Shown here in pieces: positions 16,801 to 29,600 of a DNA stretch of 64,000 nt. The DNA lies in NCBI GenBank assembly GCA_035222895.1, contig JAVYIG010000059.1, positions 886,001-950,000 on the forward strand. The letters are read 5' to 3'. A program made the position numbers and the translations under genes. This DNA comes from Strongylocentrotus droebachiensis. Its lineage: Eukaryota; Echinodermata; Echinoidea; Camarodonta; Strongylocentrotidae. Position 1 is the first letter of the stretch. The number at the start of each line of letters is the position of its first letter. Below the pieces are notes generated by a model, which ran no database searches, had not been told where the DNA came from, and saw only the letters and a program-made list of their open reading frames with translations.

Positions 16801-17597
16801 TTTTGATTGAAACGAAAAATATCTGTATGATATTGCTTAAAACATTGCTGTAAAAAAAACACAAATAAACAAAGTAGTTATGTATCTCTTTTAGAAGGTC
16901 CCTCGTTAGATGACTTCATATATCTCGCATTAAGTAGAAGACAGTGCATTAAAACGTCTCCGCTGTACCGCCATGGAGCGCCTGTACACGAACGTTTGTG
17001 AATCTTCATTTAGGTTGTGAATCTTTACAGTGTAACTTCGTAACCATGCAAACGCTGATATTTTCTTGTAAAGTTCTTAAAATGGTTTTCTTGAAAGTCA
17101 TTTGGACTAGGCCCCCAGACTGACCTTCATAAGCTACCCTCATACACCGCCCCGATCCCACCGCATATGTACATTTCAAGTTCAAATGTTACAAATTCGT
17201 CAAAGAGAAAACGACTTTCTGTCTTTTGGGGGCACAATAACGAAGTTAGGCACAGAAAGCGGCGTATTTACCAAACATTTCTAAATAACCGCCGAAAGTC
17301 GATCAATAACGGATGCGGATTAATCATGAAGAAAGTTGGGGCACACATTGTCAGTAAAGTCAATCAGTGGTTATTTATGCACGCGCTATTTCCGATTCGT
17401 AAATCAGAAAGTTTGATTTATTCTAAATAGACGGGGTCGTTTGTGCGCCCTCGTAGTGAGCTGACTGCGATATGTCATGAACGGGGGAGTTGAAAAACAA
17501 AACGAGATGACAGATTCTGAATCTATATAGAGAGTAGAAGACTGGGAAGGAAGACGGGAGGAAAAGGAGAGATGAATAAGAAGAAAAAGAAGGAGAG

Positions 17598-17682
<85 letters not shown>

Positions 17683-20600
17683 CAGCAGTAGCATCATCAG
17701 CAGTATAGCAGCAACAGCAGCAGCAGAAGTAGTAGTATAGTAGTAGTAGTAGAAGAAGCTAGCTAACATGCCCATCCCCTGTTTAATCATGTTCATAGAC
17801 ACATGTTCAGTTTGAGTGGAAAACACTCCGTCCCTCGGATAGTGTTTTATTATGGAGGCCCCGTGTAAAGGAGATTCCCCACGCACCTCCTCTTGCACTA
17901 TTCGTATAAGAGTACAAATACAGGCGTATTATAGTGGTCCATCTGCACTACCCAATACGTTACACCTATTATACCGGGAGGAGAGACCCGAGGGTTACAG
18001 TGATTCAGTTAGCTTTACGCCTCCCTGGCACAGGTGACGCCAAATTCTTCAAAATAAAAAATCACAAGATATAAAGGAAAAAGAAGAAGAAGGAGGAAAG
18101 GGAGAAGAAAAAGAAAAAGAAAAGAAGGAGTAAAAAAGGGAACATTAGAAGGAAAAAAGGAAGAGAAGAGAAAAAAAGAAGTTGACGAAAACATTTTAAA
18201 AATCAAAATGTAGCCCCCCCCCCCCCTCCAAAAAAGAAGAAGAAGAAAGAAAGATGTTAATAAGTGAAATTCAGGACATGTTGGAGTTATAGAGGAGGAA
18301 ACTGAGGGTCGGCAATGCCAAATGAAGAAAATGGGAGAGTTAAAAGATTTATAGAAAGTACCAAAATATAGATGAGATCACCTGTTTGGAAAATGAATTA
18401 TCTTTTAATCATAATTCTATTTTTGCCAGTTTCAATTGAGATTTATAAACAGGGACCTCGCAATGTGAAGGGGAGGGGGGTCACACTTCAAGACTAGTTT
18501 TCTGACAGCAAGGCAAAGTTTTATATCAAACAAACAAAAAGGTTTCAAATTTGGCAGATTGCCGACTGGAATAAGTGCAATAGCAACAAGTCTTTTTTTC
18601 TCCCTCTAAATGACGATACTTATGGATTTGCCCCCCTCCCCTCCTAGCAAAGAAAGACAAAATATTATGGGGATATAACTGAGACCAATCTAGCATATCA
18701 AGGTCCGTTATACAATTTAAAAAATGTACATAAAATTCGGGTATTTTTTCTTCTTTTTCTTTCTAATATTGATAAAAAATCCTTACTCTTCTTCCTGCTT
18801 CGTTGTTATGCAAGTTCATTAGTCTCCGTTCCAGGGTGGCGCGGGTTTTCCTTTCCATGGCATCAACGAAAGTCTGTGAGAATTGGACGCCGTAGGCGAC
18901 GTTGTCGGAGCAGCCAGCCCAGACAAACCCATCTGCACTGTTGCCGCCGACCGTACGATCACATCCGCACTGGTGAAAGAAAACAATTTTTTAAAGATTA
19001 ATACAAAAAACAAACAAAAAATACCTTTCCGTCATTCATCCCAGTTCTTCTCATCGAGCCATAATTATCATCGTCGTCGTAATCATCTTCCTCATCGTGG
19101 TCCTAAGCTCATTTCGTGATAACAGAAAAGTTTGAACACCTTTTCGAACCCCCCCCCCCCCCCACCCGAGATTGTAACTTGCTAGATACATACACAACCA
19201 CAAAGGCGGGGCGGTCCTACATGTAAGTAAATTCGCTAATATAATATTTAATCGAAGAAGTTCAGAATCATAATTTTTACCTTCTCCAGTTCTCCACTGC
19301 TGCAACCTCTTGTCACCGCGTGAGCCACCCCGGCAGCCGAGATGGCGTTCACAAATGCCGCCTCACGGGTACCTGCATGGTGGAGAATATATAGAAATAA
19401 AGATACAGCTATGAAGATAATTATCATCGGGGTTGTGAATCATAGACCGGGGGTACGAAAAAATCTCTACCCAGCAGCATTATTTTCAACCGATTGGAGT
19501 GCAATATTTTGTAACAAAGACAACTGATTTTGGTTATCAAATTTGTTTGCATCTGTATTAAATATGAAGGAAAGTGGGTTCCTTCATTCGCAGACCCGTT
19601 TTGTTTTAATGAGCTTATCGAAATAATATTGTCGACTGCAAGATGATTACATTTGAACATGCAGATAGTTCTTCCTGCTTGAAAAGTAAAATTCCTTAAT
19701 ATCGGCAAGAAGACCGAATCGGCAACATGTCGGCTGGCAGTCGTGCCCTTCATTGATGTGACGTCACTACTATTCGATTTTGGAAGAAATCCGATGATTC
19801 TAAACATTGCAGCAATAATTGCAACCTCAGTCAGGAAAAATTATACATCACTGAATCCTTTAGAAATTTCTTTTATAATCAAGTGTACTCAGGTCATGAG
19901 GTGTAATGTGGCCTAACTATTGCGTGAAAAATATATAAAAAAGTCCTTAGGCCGCCTCCGACCTAGCCCAACCGTGAATTCGACCACCAAGAGGGTACGA
20001 GCAAGATAAGATCGCCCGACAATCGTCGTCTACTCGGGACGGTTGAAAGAAATGGCAAGGTTAAAGAAGGAATACAAGTCAAATACTTTAGAGAGGAGTT
20101 ATTTTGGTCCTCGAGCTTTTATTTGTACGGCAATTTTCTGCCATCTTTGTCTTGACACGCGTCATATCATCTTGTCTCTCAACGCAATGAAATATAATCA
20201 TACATAATCATGAGGGACATACATCGGGGTAGTCTAGGGTAAGAGACTCGACCCTACGAACTGAAGAGCAAAATAGACTTGATTTAACACATGTAAAGAT
20301 AAAATACATCTTTACGAAATACTCTGTATTTACCATTCAACATGCAAAAAATCGACACAAAAAAACAAACAAAATAAAACAAAATAAAACAAAACAAAGC
20401 AGGAGAAGAACAAACAAGCGAAATATAAACAGAGCTGTTTAATTAAGTATTTTACCGCTAATCATACTTGGGACTTATACAATAATAAGACAATGATCGA
20501 TTCAGTCATTGACATTTATAATAACGTATAGCCCTATAACGAAAGGAAAGCAAAATTACCATGAGAAAGCAATTGTTAATGAAGGTATCCAGAAATGTTA

Positions 20601-23600
20601 ATGTCATGTAAACAGAAAATATATCAAACATGTATATTTGTTTCAATATAGCATAAACATTACATATAATTCAATGTAGATTTGTTGATTTCTTTATGTA
20701 CATGCACGATGCTGAAAATCAATCTTTACAATGTTCTTGTTCATTGGAAGAATACGTAATTTTGTGCATCTAAAAGCTTCTTTTACTCCACAGATCCCAA
20801 CTTAGACTCGAGTGCATTGCCTTTTAGCTTAAAAGGTTTCTGCACAATTTAGACCGAGTTTAATTTCACCCATTTTTCACAGATAACCTTGGTTTGGAAA
20901 GCACTCTGAAATAGATATATCGGGAAGAAGAGCGCATTAAATTGAGAAGAAAATTCAATTTCCTTTCCAATTATATCTCTGAAATTATCATTGTATCTCA
21001 ACTTGACTACCGTACAATACACTCCATTCGTTTTATTTTCGATTTCGAATCTATTCCAAATAGTCATTTTGGTAATATATCTCCTCCGTCGATCAGAATC
21101 GTCTTTGCTTGCTGTCTGCGAAGTAAACTATAATTGAAAATAGACATGATAGAGGGCGTGTTTATGCTTCACTTTTTCTGGCCAGAATCAGGCATCTGTT
21201 ACGCGTTTAGTTTAAAATACGGTTGCGTCCATGCTCACTTTTGTAGAATCACCGAAAAACGGCGATCACGATCGCCGATCGTAAACTCACAAAAAGATGC
21301 GTTTACAAATGTTTAAATGGGGTCAACGCACTGACCTCTAGTGGGTCTACGTAGCATGCACAGTGAAGGTTTGCGAATCCAGCTGGAAGACCAATTAAGG
21401 CCACACAGGGAGAATTGCCTCGAGGAGCCCGAGGAGTGAGCATAAACAGTACACCGTGGAACTGCGATTACGATGAGCGTTTACGATGAGCGTTACAAAT
21501 CGCTCATTCTGCCTTCAAAATTTAAGCTTAAACGCACCCAGAGAGAGGTATAATCGAAATCCTCGATTACAATATACAAATACCTATTGGGGGATTTGGT
21601 CAGGGTTACTATGTCAAAGGAACTATGGATGCGCTGTGATCAATAATTGAAATCCTCGATTTCGCAGTTACCTCTTTCTTTATCTTTCCTTATTTTAAAT
21701 AGTTACACGGGAAATATATCATTTCATTTGCTAGATTGTCATTTTTCTCTTCTCATAACATGAGGTCAATGCCATTGTAAATAGATCAATTATATGGATG
21801 TTGATTATTATATCGTTTCGGGTTTATTTTAATGCTTTAAGGGGCGGGAATGTGAAATATTCGTTAGCTAGATTAACATTTCCATAATGATAATAATAAA
21901 ACATCTGGGTTCATCGCTTGATACGATATACCATCTCTATAAGCGCGTTACCCCGGTCATCGGATTCTTTACTGACATAGTGTGCACAATCTCCACTCCC
22001 TGGGGAGTATTAATAATCCTGGGTATGGAGTGGCTTATGTAGATAAACACCCTGGCACATTAGTATCGTGTCGGCGCTCGAACCACTCGACCACATCGCA
22101 TTCCAATACATCTTAACCCTCTTTCATGTTGCCCCTTTCTTTTCAACATCACGAAAGACATTTATAAGTTTCAGTCTGGGGGAGGGGTAGCATTGGTCTC
22201 ACTTAGTAGATACAATTGCGATAGAGCGAAGCGATCGGGGGGCTATTTCTGTATGCGTGCCCCCCCCCCTCTCTCTCTCTCTTTTTCTCTCTCTCTCCCC
22301 CTCTCTCTCTCTTTATCTCTCTCTCTCTCTCTCTTGCTCCCTCTCTCTCTCTCTTTCTCTCTCTCTCTTTCTCTCCTGTCTTTTGATAAACGACTTGACT
22401 GTGGCGGGTTGAGGCTGAGCCCATTCCTCGTGTCACGTACCCTCTACTAACTATTTTGTAGAAAATGCCCAGAAAGTATCGTTCCGTCATCGAGACAGTA
22501 AATTAGGAGCGTACGTGCTACACGACCGTACACGCACTTCATACCCCAATCACACCAACGAAAACGACACCAGACCGACAGCAGACCGAACTAACAAATC
22601 AAAACATTACCTTACATAGCCAAGAAGAATCCGTCGGTTTGGAATCGGTGTTGGTCGTTTGTACCTCAGACATACTAACGAGACCGACACCAGACCGACA
22701 CCAGACCGACACCAGATCGACCAAAAAATTACAGTGGCAAAGATTACGTCGGTTTTGTCTGGAATATGTCAGGAGTAGGTTAGTCGGTGTGAATGAGGTA
22801 TCAGATCAGAGGCAGACGACCAGTCAAACCAAAGCGATTGCAATCGATATCAAAAGAAGAAAAAATGGCGCGCATCAACTGTGTGACGTAAATATAGTGG
22901 CATGAGGGTCATACGGCGGTGAGATGAAATAGTATCAAATCTCAGTGATATCTATGGGAATTTGATCGAGAGTTAAAGTGCACCTATTTGGAACTTAGTA
23001 ATTGGAAAGGCTAGATAGAAAATGTAATGAAAATACTGTACCATATACCTTAAAAATACTGAAGATTCACCAGTTTATGTGTTATTAGATATGCCTACAA
23101 AATGGAATGAATGAATCAATAACATTTATTACATAATAACAAAACAAAGTGACTTGTTACTTGTAAGACCAACAACTGCCGAAGCGCCTATTAATAATTA
23201 TTCAACTGAAAATTATTGACAATGCAAATGAAAAAGTGTTTCCAGAATTCAATTTCGCGGACGTACGTGCAGAGTAGCAGCAGTGATACAAATACAAAAA
23301 TAAATAGAAGAAAGAAAAAAGTGGATGAAATGAAACTCGCTGGAAATTTAACCATTTATCATCGAGCTCAGAATTGGTATGTAACATTTCTCCTCTGCAC
23401 ACGTTGCTCGAGTTAACGTGTTGGCGTACGGGACCGCAGACCCGTAACAAATATCTGCTGTGCTGACAGACGACCGGGAATTCGCGCCATCAGAAAGTGA
23501 TCCCTTCGCTAATTTTTACTCGGATTTAGAGGTCCAATGCCCCTTTGAGCCTTTCTCGGCTAGGTTTCATTTACTCACAGTTTTGAAATGATGTTTCGTT

Positions 23601-26600
23601 TTGCTTACTCTACATTTTTTTCCGTCAGAAAAGAAATTACAACGATTTTGACATCATTTGGTTGATTTCGAGAAATAAATGTTTTGTTAAAATTGTATGA
23701 ATACTGGCATATTGGTAATCCATTCACGCATAGAAATGCAAATGGAATATAGGTGAAGGGTTAGGTGGACGTTGGTTTAATATAAAGGCCCTATGCTAAG
23801 ACTTTTTTTCAAGGAAAATATAAGTATGACATTTCTAAACAAATGATCAAAACGGAAGGGTGAAGTTAGTCTACAGTCACGTACTCTAATTTGACACTGT
23901 ACTACAATGCATAATGCCTTGAGCAGAACCTAGCTCTACCAGTCCCTGGCTATGTCTGGAGCAGCTGAAGTACAGAGCCTATGCAGTTTGCTCTCATCCT
24001 AGTCTCACCGTGCAGACACGATGAGACACTGATTACGCATAACGACTGACAAGGGGTCGTGCTTGCAAACTAGAGTAAAGCTGCTAAAGCAGGTTGATTT
24101 AACACGAACTGGAGAACAAAAATTACGAAAATTGATCAATGACTTAAGAAGAGGTTTGAGACGATAATGGTGTTGATAATAACATGACGAAGGATTCTTC
24201 ACTCACTTAAAATCTATGCTCAATTTAAACTCATTTGAAAACGAAAACAAATCCTTGAAGTAGCAACGATCCCTCTTACTACATTGTCATTGAGGAGGAT
24301 GAGAAGGGGAAGGAGAAGAAGAGGGAGTTCAAGTAAAAAAATAAAACAAACATACAAAAAAAAGAGAGAGAACGAACGAAAGAAGAAAGAAAGGAAGAAG
24401 AAGATAATGATGATGATAATGACGACGACGATGGTAAGGATGATGGTGATGATGATCGGATGATGATGATGAAGAGATAATGAAAATAGTAATGACGATG
24501 ATGGTAACGAGATGTTGACACTTCGCTTCAAATCTACTCAAACATGTCTGGAAAGAGAATCGGGGAAGTAGCTTTGCGTGGACTAATACATGTGACGTCC
24601 ATTCACGGCAGTGCATTAACAGGACGTCGATCGTAGCATAGACCTATTGTCTTCGTGCGAATCTAAAAGTCCCTAATGTCAGAATTTGGAAACGATATAC
24701 GGCTAAGATGAATGGATGTGAGAATGTTTCCATGAAGAGGCAATGATCCCAATAACAACATTACCAAAACAAAAAATGTTTCGGACTCGCTTCGACGGAG
24801 AGCGATCCCTCACCACATGGCGATGACAGAACTGAACTTGAGAACTCTCAGCGCTGAAAGAGAAGACAAATTTCAGAGATGTAGAAAGCAGACAAATTCG
24901 GCTCTCTCAAAATACCATCCGGAAATGATTCGGAAATCGAAGAGAATCTCATATCTCATCCGAGTCGACTCCTTTTACTCCTTTTTTAAGGGAAATTGAT
25001 CTTCTGGGTTTAAGATGTTAACCTTAAAGGTACTATGTCCCTTTTGCAGCCAACCTCAAATGCTGTAGAACTTTGCAGGAATTATGAATATGTCATGTAT
25101 GTCCTATCTGTGAAATTTAAACATTAGCAGTGTCCTCATATTCAAATTATGCAAGGAAAACCGTTTACTTGCTAGACTTCGCTCTCAGACACTATTGAGT
25201 GACTGACTGGCTTTTTTTCTTCTTTGGTAATAACATACATGAAAAGAGTTGTAAAGGGTACATGAGTATTTGTCTACATCAATAACCCACTTCTTGTGAT
25301 GGCCAAGATTAAACTGATTGAATCTTTGCGCAGCATAAAACGTATGACCATTCGGTACAATTGTCTGAAAATCAAGACTATTACTTTTGGGCTCTATAGC
25401 CCTAAAGTCGATGTGACAACTAATGGTCGTTATTTTCCCACTTGAAGACATTTTCAAGCCCACCTTTTTTTAGGGAAGTTCTATATTAGTATTATCTTTC
25501 AAATGCAGTTGGAATTTAACTTTTTCATTTTTTTGGCCTGCAAATGGGACATAGTCCCTTTAAGGGAATGTACTTGGCCTTATGGTCGTGATGGGTATGT
25601 TGTTGCGACGTTCATCTTGGTGATAATATATTATGAGGAGTATCAGAGCGGAGAGGGAGAGGGAGAGGGAGGGAGAAGGGGGGGGGGGAGGACGGAAACA
25701 TTCGTTCATGATCTTCTGATCAGAAAACATGGTGTCCATTTCAAAGTTCGATTGTGGGTGGTGATGGTGTATGTTGACGTCGGAGATGATGATTAATGGT
25801 AGTTTTTATACAGAACTGAGCAAAATGGACACTCTATAAATATATATTTGCCTACATGAAGAAGGATATAAAACGTCCATTAAAATCATACTTAATTTCG
25901 ATTCATTGAATATCCCCAAATGGCAAAACCTAGCTTTTGAAACAGCAGTGTTAGAATAATCTGAAAACTAACTCCCGTGAATTATGTCATATCAATAGTG
26001 TTTCCATTGTTAGAATTAAAAATCATTATAAGTAACTGAAAAGTAACTAATTAGTAAGGGTTAAAGAATTTACCTTCAATTTTGTCAAGACAGTCAGGCC
26101 TCGCAAATAGAAAGGCTAGCTTCTATTCCGAAATTCCTAGTGGAGAAAAATTGTTCAACATTTGCACGTCTTTTTCTCCCGATGTGGGTAGAAAAAGCAC
26201 TATGCATCTATTTCCTCGCTTTGAAATTTATTCGAATCAACGACATTTTCCAAACATGTGTGGGCGTATTGGTGATACATGTATTCCTTTCAATGACATT
26301 CGCATAATCTTTCACAAAAATCTGGTCTAAATGTAGATCTCTTGTCGCATTTGAAACAACCATTTTAAAAACAAATATCTGTCTGTTAGTAATGGATTCA
26401 AATCTTCCTACAAAAATGTTACAAATCTGAGGTTGAAATAATAATCATTGGGCTTACGTCCAAGAAAAAACTCGTCGCGGTTTTTCGGACAGGTTCCTTC
26501 GGCCCGGAATTATGATTCGGCGCCGGTCACTTTACATCTGTCACTGGACACATGCACCCCTCTCCGCCCCTCCCCCCCGAAATAAAAACATAAAAGAAGA

Positions 26601-29600
26601 ACAAAAAACAGGTGGCCTCTGCTTCGTTGGAGGCTATAAATCTCCTTTTACTTAGGGATAATGATGAAATATGGAGGGACAATTACGAAATGAGTTATGA
26701 CGGCTTGGCGGAGTGATATTGAGGGTATTCTGTGAAATGGAGGGTATCTGTTTCCGAGTGAAACGATGAAATATGAAATGGGAAACAAATACCGACAGCT
26801 CTGGAAAGCTGTTACTTCTCGAGGCTTTCCCTGCCGAAAGAAAAAGCCTCCTTGTGGAATGATGGGAAAGGAAACAATACAGAATAGGAGAAAAGCGAGA
26901 AAGGGTAAGAAAGAAGGGGGAAATACAACAAAAAGATGAATGGATCCCATCTAACACCCTCCCCCTACTCGAAGGCCCTGTTAATTCGCATGTCCTTCAC
27001 CAAGTAGGACCGATGCCCCCAACCCCAATGCCAGTGCTCCCTCATAAGTAAGGTTTTGCCATTGTGTCTATTAAACAAAATAAAACCAGGAGCTGCGTGT
27101 CCATTGCCACACAAAGCACATTGTGCTACATTAACAACTAGGACTTTGATGACCCCGTCCCTCGGAAAGGCATATGTGGGCCCCTACAGTCACATCATCT
27201 CAATTGAATTAAACAATTATTAATTAATCAACCGCAATTACAGTAACACTGATTTCTGTACTCTCTTGTTTCTTCCCCTAAAATGCCTAATTTCCGTTCC
27301 GTATATTGTGCTTTTCACCAATGCATCTTCATCAAGTTTGAAACTTCTATTCACGTAATTCCTTCTTAAACTTTCCTTAACTTATTTCGTGTAGGTTTTC
27401 ATTATTTCGAAAGATTCAGAGCTACCACAACGATAATCGAGCATTTCATTCATGGAGTTTCAACTGACATTACACGAAGTCATTCGAAAGTGGATCGGAT
27501 AGAGGGTTATTAATGATTGTCATGGGAACGGATATCACATTGGATGTAGGATATGATCTGTCTTCATTACATCCACCTGTCACGATACAGGGTGGGTCGG
27601 TCGTACCATGGACTGACTCGGTAGGCAGGCAGGCGGGATGGATGACCGAGCGGTTAGTGCATGGCTATATATTACTCTGGCTCATCAAGGATGAAGTTTT
27701 TATGGAACAGTAGGTCACAATTTCTGCAGAAATGTTATGACTTATTATACAGTGTATGCACGTTTCAAGTGAAATGTCCATTGAGCTGAGGTATACATAC
27801 GTTGGGACAGCTAGTCTAAATGCTTGCTATATCATTTCTTCACATCAAAGAGACTAAAGAAAACAATCGTAAAGACCTCCTACAAATCAAATCTAGGGCA
27901 ATTTCAAAACCCTACTGCATATTATATAGCCTACATGTAAAAATCATGCACAGATTATGTCATAGGCCGATGTCTCTATACTGTTCACACATGGAATACG
28001 AGGAATAGCATTACAGTGGTTTAAGGACTATTTTTATAGAAGATTTCAATTTGTACAGTACGGAAATGTAACATCTCCCATGCTGCCTTTAACATGTGGT
28101 GTACCGCAAGGCTCTGTCCTAGGCCCAACGCTTTTCCTACTTTATATTAATGATATGCCATTTGCTACACGTTACTTTAACTTTCGACTCTTTGCGGATG
28201 ACTCAAACTTATTCCATACATTTCCTGAAGGGCAAAAAGAAATTGATATGACTGAAGTGAACACAAATCTTCAAATTGTTTCAGACTGGTGTAATGCTAA
28301 TAAACTGACAATTAATTTACAAAAGACGAGTTATATGCTAATAAGAAACCAGAGACGGCAGATTAATGTTCAAGGGCAACTGGCTATATCAGAAGCTGAA
28401 ATAATAGAAGTTGATTCTTCGCTCTTTGTTGGGATAAAGATTGATAAACACTTGACTTGGAAACCCCACATACAAATGGTTAATAAATGCATCAGACAAA
28501 AAGTAGGAATCCTCTTCCGCTTACGGCATTTTGTGCCTAGAAATATCCTAGTGTTGTTGTATAAAACCTTTATTCAACCTCATATATCATACGGAATTGA
28601 AGTGTGGGGGAGCACTTACAAGTCTCACTTAAATTGCATACTGTATACACAGAAGATGGCCATACGGACAATCACATTTAGCCATTTTATGAGTCGTTCA
28701 GCACCATTGTTTTACGAATTGAAAATCTTAGATATTAACAAGTTCTATGAGTTGTCTCTATGTACATTTATGTATGACCTAGTACATAATAATTTACCTC
28801 ACTGTTTGACGGATTATTGTGATAAAATTGAGCATAGATACAATACAAGAAAAAGAGAAAAGGGCCATCTACGTATACCACTGTATAAAACAACACAAGG
28901 CAAATTTTCAGTAACTTGTGTAGGAACCCGATTATGGAATGAACTTCCCGATGAAATCAAAAACAAAGGGTCTAGAAACACTTTTCGTAAACATCTCAAC
29001 GATTACTTGATGAATAAGTGATTGAATTATGCAAGTACACATGTATATATTGTAAATAATCTCCATATTACATTTTTGTTGTTTTTTTTTGTCAAAAAAT
29101 GCAATTTTTTGTATAAATAATCTGTAGATACATGTATCTATGACTTTTTAACCTGGTATATCCTCTTCATAATTATATTTGGAGTGTAGAAATTGTGCTA
29201 CGGTATTACTCAACATGTATACTTCTACTGTCAAGTTTTATTTTTTGATAATGATATATTTATTTTTGCCAAGTGTGTGCTAAGAACAGGGGCCAGACTC
29301 GACTAGCACATGTGCTATTATTTGGCTCCTTTTCATCACCTTCTATATTCTATGAGAAAAGACATATGTCTAGCATATCAATACTTTGTTAGGTTTTTCT
29401 TTAATATGATCTATAATATTCATTTATGAACATGTACCATTCACGATGTATTCAAATGTTTAATCACTGATGTTATTGATGATGAATAAATAAAATCAAA
29501 TCAAATCAAAATCAAATCACATTGCAAGATGTGACGGACAGGCATGGCAGGGCTATTGAAATTTAATTTAAGTTATTCTAAGTCTGAGTCTTTGTGATCG

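Larger units (their letters stand above)
11584..18786 (-). other. Wnt4 intron 4
   Basis: 7.2 kb. It holds G15 (12746-12760), C12 and C13 runs, a short MITE at 14664-14756, a GA run at 15207-15231, a GGA-rich purine tract at 15600-15830, the palindrome element at 16290-16543, a TAG-repeat at 17595-17760 and a GAA-rich tract at 18065-18245. No coding sequence is recognised. Confidence 0.7.

Noticed and set aside
17404-17898. 164-codon polyleucine frame on the minus strand
   Set aside because: Translation of the TAG/CAG trinucleotide repeat.
18819-19013. Minus-strand frame with an internal Met overlapping Wnt4 exon 4
   Set aside because: Wrong frame; the true Wnt4 reading of this exon is CGCDRTVGG onward from 18969.
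19759-19766. Perfect CRE (TGACGTCA) near Wnt4 exon 3, and another at 33832-33839
   Set aside because: Single 8-bp words expected by chance in a window this size; no supporting context.
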